Assembly: GCF_040267705.1 (NCBI RefSeq)
Contig: NZ_CP158374.1
Span: forward strand, 496,001-560,000
Length of the DNA stretch: 64,000 bases
Source of the DNA: Agromyces sp. G08B096
GTDB taxonomy: Bacteria; Actinomycetota; Actinomycetes; Actinomycetales; Microbacteriaceae
Reading direction: 5' to 3'
Part shown: positions 8,946 to 16,717 of the stretch, piece by piece
Numbering within the stretch: the first letter of the stretch is position 1
How the letters are laid out: each line of letters begins with the position of its first letter
Program-made: the position numbers and the translations under genes
The notes under the pieces: model-generated
The model's database searches: none
What the model saw: only the letters and a program-made list of their open reading frames with translations
Told to the model about the DNA's origin: nothing

Positions 8946-9746
8946 ATGCGCTGGCAGTCGGATGTCTCGCGCGGCGACTGGGTCCGCGAACGCATGGCCG
9001 ACCGCTTCGGCCATCTCGCGCAGATCCTGCCGACCGGGTTCCCGGCGTACGTGCGCGTCTTCCATCCGCTCGACGCCCGGAGACCGGTCGGCGTGACGTG
9101 GCGTGAGGTCGCATACGGTCGGCGCCCGACCGCGTGGGAGCATCGGCCGGCATCGTGGCGAGAGGTCGCGGACGAGGTGGGCGCGACGTGGCATCCGCTC
9201 GTGCAGTGGCAGCGGATCCCGGAGGCGGCGCCCGCAGACAACGTCCGCGACGGAGGCGTGCCGGCCCGAGCGGGTTGGCGCGCCGACGCACCGGAGGCCG
9301 GTCGGTTGGATGCCGCGCACCTTTCCGCGCTCGCCGTGGTGCTCGCTCGGCACACCGCGACGCCCGAGCGCGGCTCGGCCGCCGTCTGGGAGGGCTGGGG
9401 CGACTCGTTCCGACGGCTCGATCCCGCCGCCGCGACCGGGCCGCGACTGCGGCTGCCGGGCCGCGCGCACCTGCTGTTCGACGCGGGCATCGCCGAGTTC
9501 GAGGCATCCGACTGGCCCTCGCGGGCGCCGTGGGTGCGCGAGGGCGAGCCGCGACCGGTGTCCCCGAGCCTCATCTGGCCCGAAGACCGGGCGTGGGTGC
9601 TCGCGACCGAGGTCGACTTCGACTCGACCGTCATCGGCGGCAGCCCGGCGCTCGTCGCCGATGTGGTCGCCGCAACCGGCGTCGAGGCGGCCCCGATCCC
9701 CGACGATGCCGATCTCAGCTCCGACGGCGACCGGGTGAACCGCTGA
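8946..9746 (+). CDS. Hypothetical protein, Trp-rich
   Basis: 266 residues from ATG 8946 with a leaderless -10 box. The chain contains many Trp and Pro residues (MRWQSDVSRGDWVRERMADR, WEGWGDSF, LIWPEDRAWVLATEVDFDST) and no signal peptide or membrane segment. The C-terminal WVLATEVDFDSTVIGGS resembles segments of uncharacterised actinobacterial proteins that I know only as hypothetical. No catalytic motif is recognised. It follows the Rv1855c-type gene by 54 bp but has its own promoter. Confidence 0.6.
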   Translation: MRWQSDVSRGDWVRERMADRFGHLAQILPTGFPAYVRVFHPLDARRPVGVTWREVAYGRRPTAWEHRPASWREVADEVGATWHPLVQWQRIPEAAPADNVRDGGVPARAGWRADAPEAGRLDAAHLSALAVVLARHTATPERGSAAVWEGWGDSFRRLDPAAATGPRLRLPGRAHLLFDAGIAEFEASDWPSRAPWVREGEPRPVSPSLIWPEDRAWVLATEVDFDSTVIGGSPALVADVVAATGVEAAPIPDDADLSSDGDRVNR

Positions 9747-9773
9747 CTCGCGTCATGATCGGCCGCCTACGCA

Positions 9774-9788
9774 GTCACCTCCGGTGAC
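9774..9788. promoter_or_regulatory. Inverted repeat, candidate operator of the downstream gene pair
   Basis: GTCACC-TCC-GGTGAC, perfect 6-bp arms with a 3-nt centre, lies 32 nt before the start at 9820 and directly after a -10-like TACGCA. It could be the operator for the two-gene unit, whose second product may bind DNA. Confidence 0.4.
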
Positions 9789-9819
9789 GTCGCCCAGCCG
9801 GCGTCGTGGAGGAGGAACC

Positions 9820-10017
9820 ATGCGGGCTCGCCGCAGCGGCGCGCGCCGGGAGCGCACGCACTTCGAGATCGTCACCTCGGCTCTGGGGGAGTCGTTCATC
9901 CCCTGTGTCTGCGACCGCCGGCGCGATCACGTGCGCCTGACCTCGTTCCACCTGCCGGCCGAGCGGGTCGATGCCACCGAACCGGGCGAGCCGTGGACGC
10001 GCACCCGGGCCTCATGA
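9820..10017 (+). CDS. Small basic protein, first of a coupled pair
   Basis: 65 residues from ATG 9820, preceded by GGAGGAGGAACC, one of the strongest ribosome sites in the window. The N-terminus is Arg-rich (MRARRSGARRERTHFEIVTS), followed by PCVCDRRRDHVRL with a CxC pair. No family is recognised. Its stop overlaps the next start as ATGA, so the two products are translationally coupled. Arg content and partner suggest a nucleic-acid role, but that is inference. Confidence 0.6.
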   Translation: MRARRSGARRERTHFEIVTSALGESFIPCVCDRRRDHVRLTSFHLPAERVDATEPGEPWTRTRAS

Positions 10018-10463
10018 CCGCCAGACATCGCGCTCGGCCGCGGCGGCGCGACCAGCTCGCGCGCCTCGACGCCGCGCGCGCCCGGCTCGACGAGGCGATC
10101 CGTCACGAATTCACCGCGAAGCTGCCGCCGATGCTGAGTGTGGCCGAGCTCGCCGAGCTCACCCGCTCGACGTCGCACGCGGTGCGCGGGCTCGTGCAGA
10201 GCGGCACGATCGCGGCGCGCTTCAGCGACGGGAAGTACGAGATCTCGGTGGCGGAGAACTGGGAGACGATCCGCAAGCTCCGGCCGAGACTCCTCGGCGG
10301 CCCCTCCGCCGAGGGCGCGACCGCCGAGGAGGCGGCGCCGGCGCGCACGCCCGTCTGGATCGACGCCGAACTGGCACGTGCGCTGCAGCAGCACCTGCTG
10401 CGGACCGGTGAGGACCTCGAGACCGTCGTCGCGCGCGGCCTCGAACCGCGCGCCGACGCCTGA
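10014..10463 (+). CDS. Putative helix-turn-helix protein coupled to the small ORF
   Basis: 149 residues from ATG 10014, which overlaps the preceding stop by 4 bp. Residues about 42-80 (LSVAELAELTRSTSHAVRGL, then IAARFSDGKYEISVAENWET) resemble the excisionase/MerR-like winged helix that begins with a L-x-V-x-E-[VL]-A motif. An Ala-rich linker and a C-terminal helical segment (WIDAELARALQQHLLRTGED) follow. No catalytic residues are visible. It could autoregulate through the inverted repeat at 9774. Low similarity to any named regulator. Confidence 0.55.
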   Translation: MTARHRARPRRRDQLARLDAARARLDEAIRHEFTAKLPPMLSVAELAELTRSTSHAVRGLVQSGTIAARFSDGKYEISVAENWETIRKLRPRLLGGPSAEGATAEEAAPARTPVWIDAELARALQQHLLRTGEDLETVVARGLEPRADA

Positions 10464-10479
10464 GGCCGGTCAGGCCTCA
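10461..10479. terminator. Short hairpin at a convergent gene end
   Basis: TGAGGCC-GGTCA-GGCCTCA has a 7-bp perfect stem that includes the stop codon of the upstream gene, between convergent genes ending at 10463 and 10506. Weak by GC standards. Confidence 0.4.
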
Positions 10480-10505
10480 GAGTCGGGTCGAGCGTCTACG
10501 ACGGC

Positions 10506-10784
10506 TCAGGCGGCCGTTTCGGCGACCTCGTCGAGCTTTGCGCCGAGCTCGGCGTCGGTGGGCTCGGTGAAGTGGGTGCCGTCGGGGAAGACGACGACCG
10601 GGATGTTCGTGCGGCCGCTGATGGCCTTCGCACGCTCGGCGCCGTCGACGACGACCTCGAGATCGACGTAGTCGTACTCGACGCCCCGGCGCTCGAGGAG
10701 CGCCTTCGACCGGCGGCAGTCGCCGCACCAGGCGGCGCCGTACATCGTGATGCGGGCAGGGTGCAGGTCGGTGGGGGAAGTCAC
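10506..10784 (-). CDS. Glutaredoxin-like protein (mycoredoxin type)
   Basis: 92 residues from GTG 10784, with TAGGGT 6 nt upstream. A thioredoxin-fold glutaredoxin domain covers the whole chain: ITMYGAAWCGDCRR gives the CxxC pair Cys20/Cys23. It is followed by EYDYVDLEV, the cis-Pro segment NIPVVVFPDGTHFTEP and a C-terminal helix. In actinobacteria such proteins reduce mycothiol-mixed disulfides with electrons from mycothiol. The CGDC sequence differs from the best-studied mycoredoxin-1, so partner specificity is uncertain. Confidence 0.8.
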   Translation of the reverse strand: MTSPTDLHPARITMYGAAWCGDCRRSKALLERRGVEYDYVDLEVVVDGAERAKAISGRTNIPVVVFPDGTHFTEPTDAELGAKLDEVAETAA

Positions 10785-10790
10785 GTCAGT

Positions 10791-10796
10791 ACCCTA
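10791..10796 (-). promoter_or_regulatory. -10 hexamer, leaderless GTG start at 10784
   Basis: TAGGGT on the minus strand, 6 nt before the GTG start codon. Confidence 0.5.
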
Positions 10797-10839
10797 CGCG
10801 GGAAGGCTGTGCACTATTCCCGGGCGGGACGGGGCCACG

Positions 10840-13800
10840 TCAGTCCACGAGGGCCGGCGCGGGAGCCGGGTCGAGCGCGTCGGCGCCGACGAGCCGGATG
10901 AAGGCGCTCAGCTGGGCGACGCCTTCGGGTCGGTGCGGCAGGGCGTCGAGCAGCCCTGGGGAGTAGAGCAGGTACGCGGCCCACTTCGCCCGCGAGATCG
11001 CGACGTTCAGCCGGTTCTTCAGGAGCAGGAACTCGATGCCGCGCGGCGCCGCCGACGCGGAGGAGGCGGCGAGCGAGACGATCGCGACAGCGGCCTCCTG
11101 GCCCTGGAACTTGTCGACCGTGCCGACGGGGACGCCCGTGAAGCCGGCGCGGTCGAGCGCCTCGCGCACCGTGGTGAGCTGCGCGTTGTACGGCGTGACG
11201 ACGATGAGGTCGGCCTCGCCGAGCGGGCGCGGCGGCGCGACCACGGTGCCGGCGGCGCTGTCGTCGGCGTCGTGCCAGGCGCGGCCGAGCAGTGATCGCA
11301 CCAGCTCGACGACGGCTTCGGCCTCCTCGGGCGAGTACGTCGTGTTGTCTTCGTGGCGGACCGGGATGGCGTGCAGACCAGGTTCGACCCCGTCGAGGCG
11401 CCGTGCCGACGCGACGGGGTGCGAGCGGAGCTCGCCCTCGTAGGCGAGGCGCGACACGGGCGCCGCGACCGCGGGGTGCATGCGCCGGCTCTCGGCGAGG
11501 AAGTACCCGTACTCGTCGGGGAGGACCTCGTGACCGTCGGCCACCCAGCCGAGCGCCGAGGTATCGACGGGCTCGGGGTGCTGCGCCTGGCTCACCTGCG
11601 GCAGCTGCTGCGGGTCGCCGAGCAGCAGCAGGTTGCGGGCCGCGAGCGAGACCGCGATGGTCGACGCGAGCGAGAACTGCCCGGCCTCGTCGATTACGAG
11701 CAGGTCGAGCGAACCGCGCGGGACGCGCTTGACGTTGCAGAAGTCCCACGCGGTGCCGCCGATGACGTATCCGCCCGGGAGCTCGGCGGTGAAGCTCGCG
11801 AGGTCGTCCTTCCGGGCGAGCGCGGTGAAGGTGCGCGTGCCGACGTCGGCCGGGTCTTTCGCGGCCTTGCCGACGCGGCCGGCGTCGAGTCCGGCCTCGA
11901 CGACGGCCTCGAGCACGTGTTCGACGACCGCGTGCGACTGAGCGACCACGCCGATCTTCCAGCCGTGGTCGGCGACGAGCCGGGCGATGACGTGGGAGGC
12001 GACGTAGGTCTTGCCTGTGCCGGGGGGACCCTGCACCGCCAGGTAGGAGTGCTCGAGTCGGCGCACCGAGCTCACCACCGCGTCGACGTAGTCGATGCTG
12101 TCGATGAGCAGGGTGAGCCCGCCGGCGACTCGCGGCGGGAGCCGGCGCAGCACATCCATCGCGGGGTTCAGCGGCAGCGCGGGCTGGGCGCCGGGGATGG
12201 GCGACGCCCACTCGGCGATGGCGAGGCGCAGGGCGTCGCTCGAGGGCGGGCGCCCGGGGCCGACCGCCATGGGCAGCGCCTGCCAGGTCACGCCGGCCGC
12301 GGCGCGCTCCTCGATCAGCAGGCCGGTGTCGGTGACGCCGATGATCGTCGCCTCGGTCGTGCGGCGCTGGCCGGGCCGGCGCACGCCCGACGGCACGCCC
12401 GAGTCGGCCTCGTAGAAGAGGAAGACGCCCGCGCCCACCGAGAACTTCGAGCCAGGCGCGATCCGGCCGGCGAGGCGGATCTCGCGGCGCGGGCTGTGCC
12501 AGTTGGGCTCCTCGTGCCAGGCGGTCTCGATGCCCGACACCGCCGGATCGACCACCAGCACGTCGCGGTCGTTCTCCCACGAGTCGACGGGCTGGTCGGC
12601 GCGCAGGAAGTGCGCCCACCAGAAGCTCTTCGACTCCCGCTCGTGGTAGTCGATGGCGGCTGAGGCGAGCGCGAGGGCGGCGTGGTCGGGGTCTCGCCCT
12701 TCGCCGGGCGCGGTGGGGCCGGCCAGCTCGCGCAGCGCGACGGCGAGCGGCGAGGCGACGTACACCTTGCCCGCGGGGCGATCGAGCAGCTCTTCGGGCG
12801 GCACCGGCACGATGCCCTCTCGGCGGGCGATGCCGATGAGCCAGTCGCGCAGCCGGCGCGTCGAGACGCAGTCGTAGCGGTTGTAGTCGGCGAGGTCGTC
12901 GAGCACCGCCTGAGCCTCGGCTCGATCGGCGGGGTCGGTCGAGTCGGCGAGGGTGCGTGCGCGGACGTACTCGGTGATCGAGTCGCCGCCCGACTTCACG
13001 TCGGCCTCGCGCAGCTCGGTACCCATGTACAGCGGCTCGAGCTTCTTGATGGAGTACGAGCGGCTGCCCACGCGCACCGCGCGCTTCACGATGGGGTAGA
13101 GGTCGACGAGCACGCCGTCGGCGAGGAGCTGGTTGACGTCGGCTTCGCCGACGCCGTGGCGCGCCGCGATCGCCGTGAGGTGGGTGCGCTCGTAGGCGGC
13201 GTAGTGGAAGATGTGCATGCCCGGATGCACCTGCCGCCTGAGTTTCACGAGCTCGAGGAAGCGCAGCAGGGCCTCGCGCTCTTCGGCGAACGAGTGCGCC
13301 CAGAAGGCGGTGTACTGCTCGCGGTCGTCGACCATGCCCCACAGATAGTCGAGGTTCCAGCTCGTGGCGTCGCCTTCGGTGTAGAGCGGGTCGCCTTCGA
13401 AGTCGAAGAAGAGGTCGCCGGCCGAGGGCCGCGGGATCGCCGCGAGGGACGCGGCGTCGCGCACCTCGACGGGCGGGGCGAGCGGCGGGTCGCCCGGGGT
13501 GAGGGTACCCGCGGCCTCGGCGGCCGCAACGGCGGATTCGGCCTCGAGTTGCAGCCGGGCCTGCGCGCGGAGGTTCTCGACGGTCGAGTCGATGAGGTGC
13601 GGAACGGGCCCGGTGGAGGCGGCGAGCTCGTCGATGGTCGTGATGCCGGCCGCGGCGAGGGGCTCGCGCTGGGTGACGCGGAGTCCGCCGACCATGAGCA
13701 CGTCGCGGTGCGCCTGCACCTCGAGCTCGCAGGTCGGGCATCGGCCGTCGTGCCGGTACCTGGGGTCGCCCCAGGCGACGGGGCCGGTGTCGGCCACGCG

Positions 13801-14403
13801 CTCGTCGACGAGCTGCCTGAGCCGGGCGACGCGCTGCACGTAGACGGGCGTGATGTCGTCGCGCCGGTGCTCGCTCGACGAGCCGTCGCCGAGGAGCAGC
13901 TCGACGACGTCGTCGCAGGGGATGCCGATGCGGTCGAGCTGGGCGGCGTATGCGGCGAGCTGCAGCAGCGCGGTCACCCGGGCGTGCCGGGCCAGCTTGC
14001 TGTCTTGCACGCGGTAGCGGCCGTCGGGCCGGCGGACGATGAAGTCGGCGAAGCCGATGAAGCCGTCGTCGGCGAACGTCGCCTGGTACACCACGGGTGC
14101 GCCGGACCTGAGCGCGTCGATCGTCTGAGCGACCGCCTCGGCCACGGCCTCGCGGTCGCGCACGGGCGGCTGCGCGATCTCGACCACGCCGTCGCCGAAC
14201 CGTTCGCGGTACCGCTCGAGCACGCGCAGCTCGTGCTCGGTGCCGAGCATGCCGGCCCGCTGCAGCATGGCGTCGGTGTCGGGCTCGAAGAGCGTGTCGC
14301 GCCCGAGCTTGACGTCGAGCTCGCGGAGGAAGGCGAACTCGCAGTCGGACGCCTTCTTCAGGTCGCTCGCGCTCGTGACCACGGAGCCGTCGACGATGAA
14401 CAT
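10840..14403 (-). CDS. TM0106-type RecB-like nuclease fused to an SF1 helicase
   Basis: 1187 residues from ATG 14403, with AGGAGGAG just upstream; the frame continues open for another 498 bases but that part overlaps a real gene on the other strand. The N-terminal RecB-family nuclease (about 1-180) shows GFADFIVRRPDGRYRVQDSK, the catalytic D..DxK pattern. A middle segment (about 300-500) carries an RNase-H-like DFEGDPL start typical of the TM0106 family. The C-terminal half is a Dna2/UPF1-like helicase: Walker A GPPGTGKT (~793), VIDEAGQ (~904), GDPQQLPQ, VDKFQGQE (~1099) and LNVAISRA. It likely processes DNA ends or flaps; the cellular role is not established. Single-gene unit. Confidence 0.88.
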   Translation of the reverse strand: MFIVDGSVVTSASDLKKASDCEFAFLRELDVKLGRDTLFEPDTDAMLQRAGMLGTEHELRVLERYRERFGDGVVEIAQPPVRDREAVAEAVAQTIDALRSGAPVVYQATFADDGFIGFADFIVRRPDGRYRVQDSKLARHARVTALLQLAAYAAQLDRIGIPCDDVVELLLGDGSSSEHRRDDITPVYVQRVARLRQLVDERVADTGPVAWGDPRYRHDGRCPTCELEVQAHRDVLMVGGLRVTQREPLAAAGITTIDELAASTGPVPHLIDSTVENLRAQARLQLEAESAVAAAEAAGTLTPGDPPLAPPVEVRDAASLAAIPRPSAGDLFFDFEGDPLYTEGDATSWNLDYLWGMVDDREQYTAFWAHSFAEEREALLRFLELVKLRRQVHPGMHIFHYAAYERTHLTAIAARHGVGEADVNQLLADGVLVDLYPIVKRAVRVGSRSYSIKKLEPLYMGTELREADVKSGGDSITEYVRARTLADSTDPADRAEAQAVLDDLADYNRYDCVSTRRLRDWLIGIARREGIVPVPPEELLDRPAGKVYVASPLAVALRELAGPTAPGEGRDPDHAALALASAAIDYHERESKSFWWAHFLRADQPVDSWENDRDVLVVDPAVSGIETAWHEEPNWHSPRREIRLAGRIAPGSKFSVGAGVFLFYEADSGVPSGVRRPGQRRTTEATIIGVTDTGLLIEERAAAGVTWQALPMAVGPGRPPSSDALRLAIAEWASPIPGAQPALPLNPAMDVLRRLPPRVAGGLTLLIDSIDYVDAVVSSVRRLEHSYLAVQGPPGTGKTYVASHVIARLVADHGWKIGVVAQSHAVVEHVLEAVVEAGLDAGRVGKAAKDPADVGTRTFTALARKDDLASFTAELPGGYVIGGTAWDFCNVKRVPRGSLDLLVIDEAGQFSLASTIAVSLAARNLLLLGDPQQLPQVSQAQHPEPVDTSALGWVADGHEVLPDEYGYFLAESRRMHPAVAAPVSRLAYEGELRSHPVASARRLDGVEPGLHAIPVRHEDNTTYSPEEAEAVVELVRSLLGRAWHDADDSAAGTVVAPPRPLGEADLIVVTPYNAQLTTVREALDRAGFTGVPVGTVDKFQGQEAAVAIVSLAASSASAAPRGIEFLLLKNRLNVAISRAKWAAYLLYSPGLLDALPHRPEGVAQLSAFIRLVGADALDPAPAPALVD

Positions 14404-14507
14404 GCGGCTCCTCCTGACCGGCCCGGGCGGGTTCCCGACGTGCTGCCACGCTAGCGCGCACCGCCGACACCCGGGCGCGGGGCGTTGTCCCTGCACGGCC
14501 GCCGGCG

Positions 14508-14513
14508 TAGGTT
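14508..14513 (+). promoter_or_regulatory. -10 hexamer, leaderless start at 14521
   Basis: TAGGTT followed by 7 nt and ATG 14521. Confidence 0.5.
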
Positions 14514-14520
14514 GACGGCC

Positions 14521-14910
14521 ATGGACTGGGAGCGGGTCCGAGAGCTGGCGCTCGGCATGCCGGGCGCGACCGAGCACGTGAGCCGAGGCGCGGCGCACTG
14601 GCGGGTGGGAGGCCGCGGCTTCGTGTGGGAGCGGCCGCTCCGGCGGACCGACCTCGCGCACCTCGGCCTCGCCGAGCAGGAGGGGCCGGTGCTCGGCGCG
14701 CGCGTCGAGGACGAGGCTGTGAAGTTCGCCCTGGTCGAGCAGGACCCGTCCGTCTTCTTCACGACGCCGCACTTCGACGGCTTCCCGGCGGTCCTCGTCC
14801 GGCTCGATCGCATCCCCGAACGCCGACTCGCCGAACTGGTGCAGGAGGCCTGGATCGCCGTGGCGCCGCCGAAGCTCGCCGACGCCTGGCTGACGGAGCA
14901 TCCCGACTGA
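14521..14910 (+). CDS. MmcQ/YjbR-family protein
   Basis: 129 residues from ATG 14521 with its own leaderless -10. The start MDWERVRELALGMPGATEHV, the central GRGFVWERPL and the terminal LVQEAWIAVAPPKLADAWL match the YjbR-like (MmcQ) fold, a small cyanobacterial-type DNA-binding or CyaY-like alpha/beta domain. E. coli YjbR has no firm function. No neighbour suggests a pathway. It converges on the TetR gene. Confidence 0.82.
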   Translation: MDWERVRELALGMPGATEHVSRGAAHWRVGGRGFVWERPLRRTDLAHLGLAEQEGPVLGARVEDEAVKFALVEQDPSVFFTTPHFDGFPAVLVRLDRIPERRLAELVQEAWIAVAPPKLADAWLTEHPD

Positions 14911-14965
14911 CGCGGAAGGATGCGTTCCGGGCGAGACGCACGCGGGACCCGCAGCGGCGACCGCG

Positions 14966-15598
14966 TCAGCCGGCGGCCGCCGCCAACGCGCCGCGCGGCA
15001 TCCCGAGCATGCCTTCGACGGCGTGTCCGATGCGCGATCCGCGGTCGGCGGCGTCCTCCCAGCGCACGAGTGCGTGGGCGTTCAACCCGTCGATGATGCC
15101 GAGCAGCTGCCAGGCGACGGATGCCGCGTCGTCGGTGTCGAACTCGCCGGCGGCGATCCCGGACTCGAGGAGGCCCTGCACGAAGTCGCGCCAGACGTCC
15201 ATCTCGTCGCGGACGCGGGCGGCGAGCGCGTCGTTCCGGCGGCCGAGGGCCCACGCCTCGACCCAGACGAGGGTGACCTGGTCGCGGGTGCCGTCGAGGA
15301 GGGTGTCGAGGAGGCGCGCGAGCCGGCTGGCCGGGGTCGGCAGTGCTCCGATGAGGTCGCCGAGCTCGTCGAGCTCGGCCGAGACGATGGCGCCGAAGGT
15401 CGCCGCCACGAGTGCGTCCATGTTGGGCTCGTAGTGGGCGACGAGCGCGGGGGTGACGCCGATGCGCGCGGCCACGCCGCGGAGGGTGACGGCCGTGAGC
15501 CCGTCGGCGAGGGCGAGCTCGCGCGCCGCGCGCGTGATCTCGTCGCGGCGCTCGCCGGGTGGCTTGCGGGGGGCGCGCGGGCGTTCGACTCTTGACAT
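14966..15598 (-). CDS. TetR-family repressor of the adjacent deiminase/amidase operon
   Basis: 210 residues. The N-terminal TetR helix-turn-helix spans about 18-62 (RRDEITRAARELALADGLTA, LRGVAARIGVTPALVAHYEP); the remainder is the helical ligand domain with a BetI-like C-terminus. It is divergent from the agmatine-deiminase gene. The 69-bp gap holds one perfect 20-bp palindrome (15631-15650), so it almost certainly controls that operon and itself. The inducer is unknown, with agmatine-like or carbamoylated amines as the obvious candidates by context. Confidence 0.88.
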   Translation of the reverse strand: MSRVERPRAPRKPPGERRDEITRAARELALADGLTAVTLRGVAARIGVTPALVAHYEPNMDALVAATFGAIVSAELDELGDLIGALPTPASRLARLLDTLLDGTRDQVTLVWVEAWALGRRNDALAARVRDEMDVWRDFVQGLLESGIAAGEFDTDDAASVAWQLLGIIDGLNAHALVRWEDAADRGSRIGHAVEGMLGMPRGALAAAAG

Positions 15599-15607
15599 CT
15601 CGGCCCC

Positions 15608-15613
15608 AGTCTA
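15608..15613 (-). promoter_or_regulatory. -10 hexamer of the TetR gene
   Basis: TAGACT on the minus strand, 9 nt before ATG 15598, so the leader is two or three bases at most. The operator palindrome begins 17 bp upstream, in the -35 area. Confidence 0.4.
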
Positions 15614-15630
15614 GGTAGCTTCGGGGCAAT

Positions 15631-15650
15631 TATTGATCAATTGATCAATA
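15631..15650. promoter_or_regulatory. TetR operator, perfect 20-bp palindrome
   Basis: TATTGATCAATTGATCAATA is its own reverse complement. It is AT-rich in an otherwise GC-rich region and lies 18 bp before the deiminase start and 33 bp before the repressor start. It also reads as two overlapping TTGATCAA units. Confidence 0.85.
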
Positions 15651-15667
15651 TTCGCGAGGAGGAACCG

Positions 15668-16717
15668 ATGGCCTGGCGCATGCCCGCCGAGACCGCACCG
15701 CACGAGCGCACGTGGATGGCGTTCCCGCGCGAGGGCACGACCCTCGGCGAGGGCGCCGCCGAGCGCGAGGAGGGCTACGAGGCGTGGACCGCGGTCGCCC
15801 ACGCCGTGGCCGAGTTCGAGCCGGTCACCATGGTCGTCGACCCCGCCGAGCGAGCGCGCGCCCGGCGCATGCTCGGCGACGGCATCGAGCAGGTCGAGGC
15901 ACCCGTCGACGAGTTCTGGATGCGCGACCACGGCGCCACGTTCGTCGTCGACGACGAACGCCCCGGCGTGCTCGGCGCGGTCGACTGGGTGTTCAACGGC
16001 TGGGGCGCGCCCGCCTGGTCGGAGTGGCGGCAGTCCGCCGAGCACGCCCGCCTCATGGCGGGTCTGGTGGGGGCCGAGCTCGTCTCGAGCCTGCTCGTCA
16101 ACGAGGGCGGCGGCATCCACGTCGACGGCGAGGGCACCGTGCTCGTCACCGAGACGGTGCAGCTCGACCCGCGGCGCAACCCCTACGCCGACCGGGCCCG
16201 CGTCGAGGCCGAGCTCGCCCGCACGATCGGCGCGACGAAGGCCGTCTGGCTGCCCCGTGGGCTCACCCGCGACTACGACGACTTCGGCACGAACGGCCAC
16301 GTCGACATCGTTGCCACGATCCCGTCGCCCGGCGTCCTCCTCCTGCACGACCAGCGCGATCCGTCGCACCCCGACTTCGAGGTGAGCCGCGAGCTGCGCG
16401 CGCTGCTGTCGGAGCAGACGGATGCCGCGGGCCGGCGGTTCGAGATCCTCGACCTGCCGGCTCCCGCGACGCTCCGCGACGACGAGGGCGTCGTCGACTA
16501 CAGCTACGTGAACCACCTCGTCGTGAACGGTGGCATCATCGCGTGCGGGTTCGGCGAGCCCGAGGCTGACGCCAGGGCGCGCGACATCCTCGAAGCCGCC
16601 TACCCCGGCCGGCGCGCGGTCACGGTCGACGCGCGACCGTTGTTCGCCCGAGGCGGAGGCATCCACTGCATCACGCAGCAGCAGCCCGCCGTCGGCGCCG
16701 CCGGAGCGGGCCGATGA
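15668..16717 (+). CDS. Agmatine deiminase / peptidylarginine-deiminase-family hydrolase
   Basis: 349 residues from ATG 15668 with GAGGAGGAACCG upstream. It belongs to the PAD_porph/agmatine-deiminase guanidino-group-modifying fold. Seen are MPAETAPHERTWMAFP at the N-terminus, FWMRDHGATFVVDD, LLVNEGGGIHVDGEGTVLVT, the GTNGHVDIVA histidine motif and the catalytic cysteine Cys334 in GGGIHCITQQQP. The family hydrolyses agmatine to N-carbamoylputrescine and ammonia. The 4-bp overlap with a downstream amidase, rather than the usual nitrilase-type AguB, makes the exact substrate uncertain. Controlled by the divergent TetR. Confidence 0.85.
   Translation: MAWRMPAETAPHERTWMAFPREGTTLGEGAAEREEGYEAWTAVAHAVAEFEPVTMVVDPAERARARRMLGDGIEQVEAPVDEFWMRDHGATFVVDDERPGVLGAVDWVFNGWGAPAWSEWRQSAEHARLMAGLVGAELVSSLLVNEGGGIHVDGEGTVLVTETVQLDPRRNPYADRARVEAELARTIGATKAVWLPRGLTRDYDDFGTNGHVDIVATIPSPGVLLLHDQRDPSHPDFEVSRELRALLSEQTDAAGRRFEILDLPAPATLRDDEGVVDYSYVNHLVVNGGIIACGFGEPEADARARDILEAAYPGRRAVTVDARPLFARGGGIHCITQQQPAVGAAGAGR

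Noticed and set aside
14404..14901. N-terminal extension of the nuclease-helicase by 166 residues
   Set aside because: The extension overlaps a real YjbR-like gene on the plus strand, and a good ribosome site precedes ATG 14403.
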